From: Paludibacteraceae bacterium
GTDB lineage: Bacteria; Bacteroidota; Bacteroidia; Bacteroidales; Paludibacteraceae
Length of the DNA stretch: 64,000 nucleotides
Assembly: GCA_024399955.1 (NCBI GenBank)
Contig: JAKSNH010000001.1
Span: forward strand, 124,001 to 188,000
Direction: 5' to 3'
Shown: positions 25,646-35,165 of the stretch, piece by piece
How positions within the stretch are numbered: position 1 is the stretch's first letter
Layout of the letters: each line of letters opens with the position of its first letter
Position numbers and translations under genes: made by a program
Notes under the pieces: model-generated
Databases searched by the model: none
What the model was told of the DNA's origin: nothing
Seen by the model: the letters and a program-made list of their open reading frames with translations, nothing else

Positions 25646-26782
25646 TTATATATCCTTTAAATACGCGCGTCGGCGCTTATGTTGAATCTTATCGTATTCT
25701 TCAAAATTGGCAAGCACCTTGTGGTTTGTTTCCAGCATTGAAGTGGTTTCAATGAGTTTGACGCCATATTTCTTAAAGGAAGGAATAATCTTGTCAAAAA
25801 TTAGGCTATTAACTCCTTTGTCGCGATAATCGGGGCGCACGGCAATGAGCAATAGGTTAAAGACCTCAAAATGTTTGCTATGTAGTGCCCTAAGTAGATG
25901 CCACCATCCGAAGGGGAATAGTTTACCTTGACATTTGCGTAGTTCTTTGGCTATATCCGGCATACCTACGCCAACACCTACTATCTCATCTTCCTCGTTC
26001 ACGACAATGGCTGCGAAGTCGAAATTAACGAGAGGGAAATACATGTCTCTATAATGTGCTTTTTGGCGAGGAGTCATGGGTTGGAAGTTGTAAAGGTGAT
26101 GGTAAGCAGCGTCCAACACATCCATAAACTGCAATCCATACTTGCTGCTTAATTCTTTTCCGCTGCGTACGTCATCTATCCTTAGATGACTGCGTTGTGC
26201 CACAACTTGTGCCATCCGATGCACGCGCTCTGGGACTTGCTGTGGTGCAGTAATTTGGTATTCTATCCAATCTGCTTCTTTGGTCAATCCATAGTGCTCT
26301 AAATGCTGTACGTAGTATGGAAAGTTGTATAAACTGGCCATTGGTGCCAGATACTCATAGCCTTGCAAAAGTAAACCTTCATGGTCCCAATCGGTCAATC
26401 CTACCGGTCCGTTCATTTCTGTCATACCGTGTTCTTTTCCCCACGTAGCTACGGTATCTAAGAGGGCATGGCTAACTTCCATATCATCAATAAAATCCAT
26501 CCATCCAAAACGAACTCGTTGTACATTCCAATGCTTATTGGCGACATGGTTGATGAAGGCAGCTATACGTCCAACCGGTTGTCCTCCACGATATGCCATC
26601 CACATTTGCATTTCGCATACCTCTAATGACGGATTGGCTTTTGGATTAAATGTGTTCATCTCGTCCATCCAAAGCGGAGGACAATAATAGGGACAATCTT
26701 TATATAAATCGTTAGCAAAAGCGATAAATTGCTGTTTATCTTGTTTGGTTGAAATAGGACGTATTTGAATAGGTTGTGTCAT
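25646..26782 (-). CDS. GNAT-fold N-acetyltransferase-like protein
   Basis: 378-residue cytoplasmic protein. The N-terminal third contains a GNAT-like strand/helix pattern (RPISTKQDKQQFIAFANDLYKD, then PVGRIAAFINHVAN near 70-83) and the C-terminal third a second one (LLLIAVRPDYRDKGVNSLIFDKI, about 305-327), which resembles the acetyl-CoA-binding Q/RxxGxG/A loop with a Lys-Gly variant. This double arrangement occurs in a family of Bacteroidota proteins annotated as GNAT; the substrate is unknown. First gene of the glycan run, directly behind a perfect promoter at 26826-26857. Relation to glycan synthesis is only by position. Confidence 0.78.
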   Translation of the reverse strand: MTQPIQIRPISTKQDKQQFIAFANDLYKDCPYYCPPLWMDEMNTFNPKANPSLEVCEMQMWMAYRGGQPVGRIAAFINHVANKHWNVQRVRFGWMDFIDDMEVSHALLDTVATWGKEHGMTEMNGPVGLTDWDHEGLLLQGYEYLAPMASLYNFPYYVQHLEHYGLTKEADWIEYQITAPQQVPERVHRMAQVVAQRSHLRIDDVRSGKELSSKYGLQFMDVLDAAYHHLYNFQPMTPRQKAHYRDMYFPLVNFDFAAIVVNEEDEIVGVGVGMPDIAKELRKCQGKLFPFGWWHLLRALHSKHFEVFNLLLIAVRPDYRDKGVNSLIFDKIIPSFKKYGVKLIETTSMLETNHKVLANFEEYDKIQHKRRRAYLKDI

Positions 26783-26825
26783 AATAATGAATCAAATCGA
26801 TGGTTAGATAGACCATTTCGCGTTG

Positions 26826-26857
26826 CAAAAGTACAATTTTTTTCTCATATATACAAA
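26826..26857 (-). promoter_or_regulatory. Promoter of the proximal glycan run
   Basis: On the minus strand, TTTG (26857-26854), 20-bp spacer, TACTTTTG (26833-26826). Perfect match, about 45 nt before the ATG at 26782. Confidence 0.85.
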
Positions 26858-26872
26858 AAATACTTGGATAAA

Positions 26873-26904
26873 TTTGTGCATTTCAAATTTTTGTAGTAAT
26901 TTTG
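26873..26904 (+). promoter_or_regulatory. Promoter of cdsA
   Basis: TTTG (26873-26876), 20-bp spacer, TAATTTTG (26897-26904), about 37 nt before the ATG at 26941. Divergent from and close to the glycan promoter. Confidence 0.8.
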
Positions 26905-26940
26905 TGCCATATTTTCAAAAATATAGTTAATTTATCCATC

Positions 26941-27765
26941 ATGAATAATTTTGTTAAGCGTACTCTTTCGGCAACCGTTTATGCCGCTTTGGTCATCTCT
27001 TCTATTCTAGTGCATCCATACTACTTTGGTGTGGTATTTTTGGTGCTATCTTTACTAAGCGTTCGTGAGTTTATGCATTTAATGCACAGTAGTGTATCTC
27101 AAACGATTTGCTCCCTTGTGTTAGCGGCTGTGCTGTTTGCTGCGTACTATTGCAATGGTGGACTAACTACTATTCTCAGTTGTACCATATACGGAGGAGT
27201 TTTGATGTTGGCGTTGATATTAGAGTTGTTCCTGAAGGCAGAGAATCCTATTCATAATTGGGGATATACTTTGGTTAGTCAGATTATGATTGCTTTACCT
27301 TTTGCCTTGATGACTCAGTTATATGGAATGGGAGGTGTTGAGCAAGGTAAATATATCTTATTGGCATTATTTATCCTGATTTGGGTGAATGATTCAGGCG
27401 CCTATATTGTAGGCAGTTTAATGGGAAAACGCAAGGGAGGTAATCATAAGATGTTCCCGCGCGTGAGTCCGAATAAGAGTTGGGAAGGATTAATTGGTGG
27501 TGTTTTCTTCGCATTATTAGGCGGTTGGGTACTATTCCGTGTAGGATGGCTTCCTAATAATATTCTTTTTGCGTTAGTTTTTGCCCTTGTGATAAGTGTG
27601 TTTGGTACGTTGGGCGATTTGATGGAGAGTTTAATGAAGCGAACCATTGGTGTAAAGGATTCCGGTAATATTATGCCGGGTCACGGAGGTGCTTTGGATC
27701 GTTTTGATAGTTTACTATTAGCTACGCCTGCTATCTGTTTACTCTTCCTTTGTTGGCCGCTTTAA
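26941..27765 (+). CDS. cdsA: Phosphatidate cytidylyltransferase CdsA
   Basis: Makes CDP-diacylglycerol from phosphatidic acid and CTP, the branch point of phospholipid synthesis. 274 residues, about eight membrane segments. The C-terminal family signature GDLMESLMKRTIGVKDSG with MPGHGGALDRFDS is fully present (about residues 220-257). The ATG at 26941 was chosen because a longer reading to 26902 begins inside the promoter's -7 box. Its last 35 bp overlap the convergent TraB/GumN gene, leaving no room for a normal terminator. Identification is secure. Confidence 0.95.
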   Translation: MNNFVKRTLSATVYAALVISSILVHPYYFGVVFLVLSLLSVREFMHLMHSSVSQTICSLVLAAVLFAAYYCNGGLTTILSCTIYGGVLMLALILELFLKAENPIHNWGYTLVSQIMIALPFALMTQLYGMGGVEQGKYILLALFILIWVNDSGAYIVGSLMGKRKGGNHKMFPRVSPNKSWEGLIGGVFFALLGGWVLFRVGWLPNNILFALVFALVISVFGTLGDLMESLMKRTIGVKDSGNIMPGHGGALDRFDSLLLATPAICLLFLCWPL

Positions 27766-28636
27766 CTTTATAGCCGGCTTCTTTGAGGCAAGCGATTAGT
27801 CCCTTGTCTCCTCCGAGGTATGCTGCATTAAGCGTGATAAAAGCCTTGCCTTCTTTTAGGTATGGCGCAAGGCGTTTGACCCATGTCCGATTGCGTTGAG
27901 CATACACCTGGTAGTCAGAGAAGCTGATGGTGCTGGTATTATCCGGTCCTTCAATCTGGTAAGCGATATCCGTCAATCGTCCTTGTCGGTAGAATTCACG
28001 AATGATACGTTCTTGTCGAATTTCTTTTTCAGGATATTCAATGATGTTCTTGAGTTCTTTGCATTGGTAATGGAAGGGTTCTCGATCAAATAGCATATAC
28101 ATCGTTTCACCAATCTCATCTAGTCCATAAATAGGCCGTTTGGTTTGTTGAGCAACGGTCTCAAAGAACGTCTCCATTGTGCGTTCTTCGGAGTAATTAA
28201 GCCATGTTTTGAGTAACTCATTACGATAGAGTTCTGTCAAATATGCCGGTTTCATTCTGCCTAATTGGCTTAGTCCCATTCCTAATGCGAGTTGAAGGCT
28301 TTCGTCGATAGATGCGTATTCTTCTTCGGTATAGAAATTGCGTAATTGAACGGAATCGGGTAGAATGGCTGCTTGACGTAGGGTAGAGAGTGCTTCGTAA
28401 TCTTCCATCACAAACTCTGTAATCACTTTGTCGCAACGACCATAATATTGGAATAGATTAGGAATAGTATCTGTAAACTGTATATCCATCAGCCGATTAG
28501 TGGCCAGCAAATATGATTTATTCTTACTGTTATTACCCGAAATCTCATAAATGAGCTGGGCGTAGAGCCGACTTCCTGTCCCAATATGTATGAAGGATAG
28601 AAGCATGACAACGAGTATATATTTCCAGCTTTTCAT
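27731..28636 (-). CDS. Secreted TraB/GumN family protein
   Basis: 301-residue exported protein of the TraB/GumN (Tiki-like metalloprotease) family. A signal peptide covers about residues 1-27 with cleavage after LYA. The family start 'SYLLATNRLMD' corresponds to the GTxH region, but here Asn-Arg replaces the usual Gly/His metal ligand, so activity is doubtful. C-terminal VKRLAPYLKEGKAFITLNAAYLGGDKGLIACLKEAGYKV matches the family end (key AHLxGxxGLL region, with Asn-Ala-Ala-Tyr for the usual Gly-Ala-x-His). The signal peptide closely resembles that of the upstream TPR gene (3-bp gap). The 3' end overlaps cdsA by 35 bp. Confidence 0.82.
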   Translation of the reverse strand: MKSWKYILVVMLLSFIHIGTGSRLYAQLIYEISGNNSKNKSYLLATNRLMDIQFTDTIPNLFQYYGRCDKVITEFVMEDYEALSTLRQAAILPDSVQLRNFYTEEEYASIDESLQLALGMGLSQLGRMKPAYLTELYRNELLKTWLNYSEERTMETFFETVAQQTKRPIYGLDEIGETMYMLFDREPFHYQCKELKNIIEYPEKEIRQERIIREFYRQGRLTDIAYQIEGPDNTSTISFSDYQVYAQRNRTWVKRLAPYLKEGKAFITLNAAYLGGDKGLIACLKEAGYKVKAANKGRVNR

Positions 28637-28639
28637 ATA

Positions 28640-30502
28640 TTATTGGAATCGATTGATAAGATTATATGCTTTGTATATGCCTAATTCTCCGGCGCGGCTC
28701 AGGTCGGCGATGCCGGCAGGGATGTTATTGGTATAGATATATGTTAGTCCTCGGTTGTAATAAGCTTCGGCAAAGTCCGCATCTACATCAATGGCTTTGG
28801 TATAATGTACGATGGCAGCGGCATAGTCTTTTTGTTGACAGAGGATATTGGCTTTGTTGTAATATGCAAATGCGAAGTCCGGCATGTGTGCTATGACATA
28901 GTCATAATCGCGTAGCATAATCTCAAAGTCCATTTCAAATTTAGTAGTGTTCTTTATATCACCGGTAGCACGTTGGTATTCTACCTGTTTGTATCGCCAG
29001 TTGGCACGCATAAAATGTGCAAAGACGAGCTGTGGATTCATATTGATGGCTTTGGTACAATCTTCATTTGCGGAGACATAATCTTGTACCAGAGCAAATT
29101 CAATGGCTCGGCTCAGGTATAGTGCTGCACCTTGTTTGGTATTGACGGAGGATTGCGAGAAAGTATATTTGCCTTCAAAGTTATCAATCTGATTAGATAG
29201 CTTACTAATCTGCTCAAAATGCGCGTCAATCATATCGGCCGACAGGGTGAGTTCGTGGCAAGTGAGTTGGAGAGGGGATGGTAATAAGCGCAGACGATTA
29301 TATTGTTCAATGGCGTAATAGAAATAGGTTGTTCTTCGCATAGGATCTGTTTGTGCATAGTATCCAAGTGCCATATTGGGTTCGTTTACGACATCCGTAT
29401 AGTGTTGTTGAATGGATCCGCGTGTTTCGGATTCATAATTGTCTTGTGGTTCGGTCATTATATTTTGTGCCGTCCTTGATGAGAACTCTTTGCGTCGGTC
29501 GCGCTTAGGCGGTTGGTAATTAGCAGCTTGTTCGCGCATCTGCCGTTCATCAATTGGTTTGCGAGCAATGATGGCATCCAATATGAAAGTGGGGTATTGC
29601 TCCGGGTTCAATTCTCCGGCACGACGCAGATCATCTTCGGCACGATTATAGTCTCCTACTTGTTGGCGTAAGATGCCTCGATTGAAGTAGATGTGCCCAT
29701 CTTTTGGACTCAGTTGTATGGCTTTATCCAAATCGTCTAATGCTCCTCGGAAATTATTACGCCGATGGTAAAGAATACTGCGGTTTACATAATCACCTGC
29801 CCATTTGCTGCCTAAAGCAATGGACTTAGAAAGGTCATCGATGGCTTCATCTTCGTTCCCGATGAGTAGGTTCAGCATACCCAATGCAGACCAGTTGCCC
29901 GAGTTATAGGGCTCTAAGTTGGTCGCTTGTTGAAAGCTAGTTAATGCCGATAATGTATCTTTCTGCGCCAATTCAATAACACCTTTCTCAAAATGCAGCG
30001 AAGCGGACTTGGGTTCGTGTCGCATGAGATAGCCTATATCTTCCAAGGCCTCGTTGTAGTGCCCCATCTCGGCGCGAACATCGGCTCGCAGCAGTTTATA
30101 AGTATGATTTTCAGGAGCATGCACCAAGGCGGAAGTGAAGTCTCGTTCTGCCGCCTCATAATCCTGCATTTGTCGATAGATGTACCCCCGCGTATAGTAG
30201 GCCCCGGGATGGAACGGATTGCGTTCGATAGCCCGATTCAAATCTAGTAATGAACCTTGGTAATCGGACAACTGAATCTTAGCAATACCTCGTAATAAAT
30301 ATGGTTCTGCTAAATAGGGTTTGAGTTTAATGACTTGATTGAAATACTGAATGGATAGTACATAGTCGTTGAAATAGAGAGCATTACGTCCTATAGCTGT
30401 GATTCGGTCAGTATTGAGTTGGGCATACAATTTGCTTCCAACTCCTCCCTGAAGGGTGCAGATTAGAATCACCACTACTATGTATTTCCACGTTCTTGTC
30501 AT
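28640..30502 (-). CDS. Secreted TPR-repeat protein
   Basis: 620-residue exported protein: signal peptide at about 1-28 (cleaved near LYA-QL), then at least seven tetratricopeptide repeats at about 35-300 (for example AYYTRGYIYRQMQDYEAAERDF), a linker rich in Gln/Arg, and a second set of repeats at about 465-610. TPR arrays mediate protein-protein contacts; in Bacteroidota periplasmic TPR proteins often serve envelope complexes. It follows the penicillin-binding protein by 8 bp and precedes TraB/GumN by 3 bp, so a link to cell-wall processes is possible. No catalytic domain is seen. Confidence 0.9.
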   Translation of the reverse strand: MTRTWKYIVVVILICTLQGGVGSKLYAQLNTDRITAIGRNALYFNDYVLSIQYFNQVIKLKPYLAEPYLLRGIAKIQLSDYQGSLLDLNRAIERNPFHPGAYYTRGYIYRQMQDYEAAERDFTSALVHAPENHTYKLLRADVRAEMGHYNEALEDIGYLMRHEPKSASLHFEKGVIELAQKDTLSALTSFQQATNLEPYNSGNWSALGMLNLLIGNEDEAIDDLSKSIALGSKWAGDYVNRSILYHRRNNFRGALDDLDKAIQLSPKDGHIYFNRGILRQQVGDYNRAEDDLRRAGELNPEQYPTFILDAIIARKPIDERQMREQAANYQPPKRDRRKEFSSRTAQNIMTEPQDNYESETRGSIQQHYTDVVNEPNMALGYYAQTDPMRRTTYFYYAIEQYNRLRLLPSPLQLTCHELTLSADMIDAHFEQISKLSNQIDNFEGKYTFSQSSVNTKQGAALYLSRAIEFALVQDYVSANEDCTKAINMNPQLVFAHFMRANWRYKQVEYQRATGDIKNTTKFEMDFEIMLRDYDYVIAHMPDFAFAYYNKANILCQQKDYAAAIVHYTKAIDVDADFAEAYYNRGLTYIYTNNIPAGIADLSRAGELGIYKAYNLINRFQ

Positions 30503-30510
30503 CGTTTGTG

Positions 30511-32775
30511 TTACTTACACCCTGCATTTGGGTCAAACCATTCCGGTATATCAAAGGTGGCTTCGCGACTATAACCGAGTTCGGGATCGTTATAAACTTT
30601 TTGCATAAATAATCCGTAGATAGGTAATGCTGTGCGAGCACCTTGTCCTTTATCCATTGAATCAAAGTGGATAGAGCGATCCTCGCCGCCAACCCAGCAG
30701 CCTGCTACTATTTCCGGTGTAAAGCCAACGAACCAACCATCAGAGTGGTTCTGAGATGTACCGGTTTTACCACCCATTGGCATATAGAGTTGGTATTGGC
30801 TGCCACGCAATCGCATACCGGTGCCTTCGGTAATCACTTTCTCCAGCATATAAATCATCTTATAGGAAGTGTTCTTGCTGATGACCTCATGTGTGGGTGC
30901 CGTAAAAGTGCCTAATAGATTGCCATTACTGTCTTCGATATGTGTGACATATAGCGGTTCAATACGAATACCTTTATTAACAAATGTAGTATAAGCATCC
31001 ACCATCTCTTCTACGCTGACGTCGCATGTTCCCAAGCACATACTAACGACCGGATCGATAGGGCCTTTGATACCGAATGAATGCATCAACTTAGCCAGTT
31101 GTTCAGGAGTGAACAAGGACATCAGATAGGCCGTAATCCAGTTGCTGGACTTTTTAAGACCCCATGTCAGCGAAACGGTCTCTCCAACTTGTTCCGGGTG
31201 AGCGTCGCGAGGTGTCCATTCCACACCATTGCCGTCAATCAATGTGTATTCCACGTTCTTGGCGGTATCGCAAGGCCACATACCTTCGTCCATGGCTAAC
31301 GTGTAGAGGTAAGGCTTGACGGTTGAACCAATCTGACGGCGTCCCATAGTAGCCATATCAAATTGGAAGTGTGCAAAATCAGGACCTCCTACATAGGCTT
31401 TCACTTGGCCATTATGAGGATCCATTGCCATGAAACCACAACGTAAGAAATGTTTGAGCCATTTAACGGAATCTCGCGGACTCATAATGGTATCAATCAA
31501 TCCGTCGTAACTGAATATTTGCATTTCAACAGGTGTATTAAAGGCTTCGTCAATCTGTTTGGCAGTAAATCCTTGTTTTTTCATGGTGCGATAGCGGTCG
31601 GTTTGACGGATTGCACGATTCATGATGCTATTAATCTCTTCCGTGGATAGGTCTTTAGAGAAAGGCGCATAGGAACGTTTCTTTTTCTCTTTAAAGAACT
31701 GATCCTGCTTAAAGACCATGTGCTCGTGTACTGCCTCTTCAGCATAACGTTGCATACGTGAATCAATTGTGGTATAGATGCGCAAGCCATCTTGGTAGAT
31801 GTCATAAGGAGTGCCATCCGGTTTGGTGTTTTTATTGCACCAACCATAAAGCGGATTCTCATCCCATTGTTGCTTATCTATTTCGTATTGCAATTGATTC
31901 CATTCGGAGTAATTGCTTTGCTTTGGTTCTTTGGCCGTTAATACGAGTCGTAAGTACTCGCGGAAGTAAGGAGCTAACCCCTGTTTATGATCAACCGAAC
32001 TATAATGTATATCCAGCGGCAGTTGTTTAAGCGAATCGCATTGTTCTTCTGTTATATAGTCGTATTTATACATTTGGTTCAAGACGGTATTTCGTCTATT
32101 CATAGTGCGTTCCGGATGCCGAATAGGGTTGTATAGGGCAGGATTTTTACACATACCAACCAACATGGCCGATTGCTCGATAGTAAGTTGGTTGGGCGTT
32201 GTAGAGAAGTACACTTGTGCAGCCGATTTGATACCAACAGCGTTATATAGGAAGTCAAATTGGTTGAGATACATGAGTAATATCTCATCTTTAGAATAGA
32301 GTCGTTCCAACTGGGTGGCGATTACCCATTCAATGGGTTTTTGCATAGCCCGCATAAAGATATTATGAGCGCGAGGTGACCATAATTGTTTTGCCAATTG
32401 CTGAGTAAGCGTAGAACCTCCTCCGGCTTGACCTAAGGTGACGATAGCGCGGAAGAGTGATTTAACATCTACTCCGGTATGCTGATAAAAACGCACATCT
32501 TCGGTAGCGATTAGGGCGTTAACTAAATCAGGAGAAAGATCGGTATATTGTACGCCAACGCGATTCTCCTGGCGATAATAACGACCCAACGATTGTCTGT
32601 CTGCTGAGAATATCTCAGTAGCATAACGGTTTTTAGGATTTTGCAGTTCTTCCAATGGAGGCAGGTAGCCTAACCATCCCTTTACAATCATAATAAAAAT
32701 GAAGTAAATGAGCAAACATCCTGCGATGAAGATGCCCCAGAACCATTTTAGGAAAGTAACGTGTTGTTGTTTCAT
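30511..32775 (-). CDS. Class A penicillin-binding protein (PBP1A-like)
   Basis: Bifunctional peptidoglycan glycosyltransferase/DD-transpeptidase, 754 residues. A single N-terminal membrane segment (about 11-32) precedes the GT51 domain with catalytic E92 in ATEDVRFYQH and GGGSTLTQQLAKQLW (about 118-132). The transpeptidase domain has GSTVKPYLY (SxxK near 500), SSN (near 555) and KTGTSQ (near 670). C-terminus short, without an added domain. Acts in the periplasm in wall synthesis. It overlaps hemW by 4 bp. The exact paralogue (mrcA versus pbpF type) cannot be assigned by eye. Confidence 0.95.
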   Translation of the reverse strand: MKQQHVTFLKWFWGIFIAGCLLIYFIFIMIVKGWLGYLPPLEELQNPKNRYATEIFSADRQSLGRYYRQENRVGVQYTDLSPDLVNALIATEDVRFYQHTGVDVKSLFRAIVTLGQAGGGSTLTQQLAKQLWSPRAHNIFMRAMQKPIEWVIATQLERLYSKDEILLMYLNQFDFLYNAVGIKSAAQVYFSTTPNQLTIEQSAMLVGMCKNPALYNPIRHPERTMNRRNTVLNQMYKYDYITEEQCDSLKQLPLDIHYSSVDHKQGLAPYFREYLRLVLTAKEPKQSNYSEWNQLQYEIDKQQWDENPLYGWCNKNTKPDGTPYDIYQDGLRIYTTIDSRMQRYAEEAVHEHMVFKQDQFFKEKKKRSYAPFSKDLSTEEINSIMNRAIRQTDRYRTMKKQGFTAKQIDEAFNTPVEMQIFSYDGLIDTIMSPRDSVKWLKHFLRCGFMAMDPHNGQVKAYVGGPDFAHFQFDMATMGRRQIGSTVKPYLYTLAMDEGMWPCDTAKNVEYTLIDGNGVEWTPRDAHPEQVGETVSLTWGLKKSSNWITAYLMSLFTPEQLAKLMHSFGIKGPIDPVVSMCLGTCDVSVEEMVDAYTTFVNKGIRIEPLYVTHIEDSNGNLLGTFTAPTHEVISKNTSYKMIYMLEKVITEGTGMRLRGSQYQLYMPMGGKTGTSQNHSDGWFVGFTPEIVAGCWVGGEDRSIHFDSMDKGQGARTALPIYGLFMQKVYNDPELGYSREATFDIPEWFDPNAGCK

Positions 32776-33851
32776 ATTAAGTCTTCTATTATGCGATTAA
32801 GAATATTCAGCCCTTCTTGTGTAGCCGTTAGTTTGGTGCCTTCGCGACGAAGTAAACCGCGATGGATATAGTCGTTTACCTTATCCATACGATTGCTGAC
32901 GAGGGATTCGTCTATGCCCTCTACTGTCCGTAGTTGCAGCATCACCTGCTCAATATGTCGTTGCTCTTGAGTCAGTGTCTCGCTTTCGCGTTGCAATGTG
33001 TTAGTTTGTATGCCGGTCATATAGGCTTTGAGGTCGTTGGGATTCCATGAGCGAACCTTGCCGTCAAAACTATGTGCTCCGGCTCCTAAGCCGATATAGG
33101 GTGTATGATTCCAATAACTGCTGTTATGCTGGCTGCGATATCCGGGTAAGGCAAAGTTGCTGACTTCATAATGGTCCCAACCTTGTCGTTTGGTTACATT
33201 GCATAGGAAATTGTACATCCTATTCTGTAGCCATTCGCTAGTGGGAGTAATTTCGCCTCTTTCAACCATTTTGGTGAGTGGTGTGCCTTGTTCGTAAGAA
33301 AGGCAATAGCACGAAATATGTTGTACGCCCAATCGTAAGGCAGCTCTTACATCCATTTCCCATTGTATCAGATTCTGTCTTGGCAGTCCGAACATCAAGT
33401 CTATACTGATGTTATTGAATCCGGCTTGTTGTGCCCATTTAACGGCTAAGCGAGCTTGCCGGGCGGTGTGACGACGTCCGATGCGTCGTAGCAACGGATT
33501 GCGGAACGTTTGAATACCTATGCTTAGTCGGTTGATGCCTGCTGCACGAAGGCCCTTCAGTTTATCCGGGGTCAAATCTCCGGGATTAGCTTCCATGGTG
33601 ATTTCTACGGTCTTAGGAGTGGCAATGGCTGCTACGAGTCGTTGTATATCTGCCACATCTAACATAGAAGGAGTGCCTCCGCCTATATACAGTGTGCGGA
33701 TGTCGCCTTCTACTTCGTTGGCACGTGCCTGCCACTCTTTGAGAACAGCATCTACATACGCGCGGCGGCTCTCTAATTGGGTAGTAGAGAAGAAATCACA
33801 ATAGCGACAGCGCGATTGACAAAACGGAATATGAATATATACGCCATGCAT
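32772..33851 (-). CDS. hemW: Radical SAM protein HemW (coproporphyrinogen III oxidase-like)
   Basis: HemW-type heme chaperone, often mis-annotated as oxygen-independent coproporphyrinogen oxidase. 359 residues. The radical SAM cluster motif CQSRCRYCDF begins at C11 (C11, C15, C18) with a YIHIPF lead-in, followed by YIGGGTPS near 56-63 and the HemN C-terminal domain. HemN-specific N-terminal features are absent and the length fits HemW. It binds heme and delivers it to cytochromes or other proteins. Overlaps the PBP gene by 4 bp; follows rarA by 18 bp across a 7-bp repeat stretch. Confidence 0.9.
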   Translation of the reverse strand: MHGVYIHIPFCQSRCRYCDFFSTTQLESRRAYVDAVLKEWQARANEVEGDIRTLYIGGGTPSMLDVADIQRLVAAIATPKTVEITMEANPGDLTPDKLKGLRAAGINRLSIGIQTFRNPLLRRIGRRHTARQARLAVKWAQQAGFNNISIDLMFGLPRQNLIQWEMDVRAALRLGVQHISCYCLSYEQGTPLTKMVERGEITPTSEWLQNRMYNFLCNVTKRQGWDHYEVSNFALPGYRSQHNSSYWNHTPYIGLGAGAHSFDGKVRSWNPNDLKAYMTGIQTNTLQRESETLTQEQRHIEQVMLQLRTVEGIDESLVSNRMDKVNDYIHRGLLRREGTKLTATQEGLNILNRIIEDLI

Positions 33852-33854
33852 GGT

Positions 33855-33882
33855 GTTTAGAGTTTAGAGTTAGTGTTTGGTG
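33855..33882. repeat. Short 7-bp tandem repeat at the rarA/hemW junction
   Basis: GTTTAGA at 33855-33861 and 33862-33868, then GTTAGTG and TTTGGTG in the same 7-bp phase. The last units form part of the C-terminal codons of rarA (stop at 33870-33872). Confidence 0.6.
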
Positions 33883-35156
33883 TTGTTTTCCCATAGATGT
33901 TTCATCCACTCGGCTATTTTTTGCTCTTGTGGACTACCTTGTGGGTTCCAGAATTTAGTATCCTTAAGTTCGTCCGGCATGTATTGTTGATGCACGAAAT
34001 GATTTGGGAAATCGTGGGCATATTGATATCCCTCGTGGTATCCTAATTCTTCCATCAGTTTGGTGGATGCATTACGCAGGTGTAATGGTACAGGTTGATT
34101 GCCGGATTTATCAACTTCTGCCAGAGCGGCATCAATAGCCAGGTAGGCTGAGTTAGATTTTTGCGAAGTAGCCAGATAGATAGTTGCTAATGCCAAAGGA
34201 ATACGTCCTTCGGGCCAGCCTATCTTAGTGAGTGTATCAAAGCAGGCATTGGCAACAAGCATTGCATTGGGATTGGCTAATCCGATATCTTCGGATGCTG
34301 ATATGACCAATCTGCGAGCGATGAACTTAGGATCTTCTCCGGCAGCCACCATCCGTGCCAACCAATAAATAGCGGCATCGGGGTCGGAACCGCGAATGGA
34401 TTTGATGAAGGCAGATATGATATCATAATGCAGTTCTCCGTCCTTATCGTATGCCACCGGGTTTTGTTGCAGTTGTTTAGTGACTGTTTCGTTATCAATT
34501 ATTTGTACGCCTGAGTTAGTTACCAGTTCGATGATATTGAGTAATTTGCGAGCATCGCCTCCGCTGTAGCGCAGAATAGCTTCTGTTTCTGCCACCTTCA
34601 CTTGTCGTTCTTTCAGGTATTCGTCTTCGGTTAAGGCACGATGCAGCAATTCCAGAAGGTCTGCTTTCCCAAGCGGTTGTAGAACATATATCTGACAGCG
34701 GGATAGAAGTGGGTTAATCACTTCGAAGGAAGGATTTTCGGTTGTGGCACCAATAAGGGTAATGGTGCCATCTTCTACTGCCCCTAATAAACTATCTTGT
34801 TGCGATTTAGAAAACCGATGAATCTCGTCAATAAATAGAATAGGGGATCGTTTGTCGGTTGGAGCGAATAGTCCGCTATTGAGTTGTGCTTCGCGTTTGG
34901 CCTTGTCAATCACATCTCTTACTTCCTTCACACCGCTGGTTACGGCAGATAGGGTGTAGAAAGGGCGCTGCAGTTCATGGGCTATGATGCGTGCTAATGT
35001 GGTTTTTCCTACTCCGGGAGGGCCCCACAAGATGAAGGAGGACAGATTGCCGCTCTCTATCATCTGGCGCAGGATAGCTCCTTCACCTACCAGGTGTTTT
35101 TGTCCTATGTATTCGTTCAGCGTCTTAGGACGCAGACGTTCCGCTAATGGTAACAT
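33870..35156 (-). CDS. rarA: Replication-associated recombination ATPase RarA (MgsA)
   Basis: AAA+ clamp-loader-like ATPase that acts at stalled replication forks, 428 residues. Walker A GPPGVGKTT at 45-53, Walker B LFIDEIHRF near 118-126, sensor 1 IGATTENPSF near 145-154, then the MgsA helical and tetramerisation regions including GSDPDAAIYWLARM (about 265-278). C-terminus ends in codons drawn from a 7-bp repeat. 9-bp gap after recN and 18 bp before hemW. Two DNA-repair genes in one run suggest shared maintenance expression, though the operon is mixed in function. Confidence 0.95.
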   Translation of the reverse strand: MLPLAERLRPKTLNEYIGQKHLVGEGAILRQMIESGNLSSFILWGPPGVGKTTLARIIAHELQRPFYTLSAVTSGVKEVRDVIDKAKREAQLNSGLFAPTDKRSPILFIDEIHRFSKSQQDSLLGAVEDGTITLIGATTENPSFEVINPLLSRCQIYVLQPLGKADLLELLHRALTEDEYLKERQVKVAETEAILRYSGGDARKLLNIIELVTNSGVQIIDNETVTKQLQQNPVAYDKDGELHYDIISAFIKSIRGSDPDAAIYWLARMVAAGEDPKFIARRLVISASEDIGLANPNAMLVANACFDTLTKIGWPEGRIPLALATIYLATSQKSNSAYLAIDAALAEVDKSGNQPVPLHLRNASTKLMEELGYHEGYQYAHDFPNHFVHQQYMPDELKDTKFWNPQGSPQEQKIAEWMKHLWENNTKH

Positions 35157-35165
35157 ATTACGATG

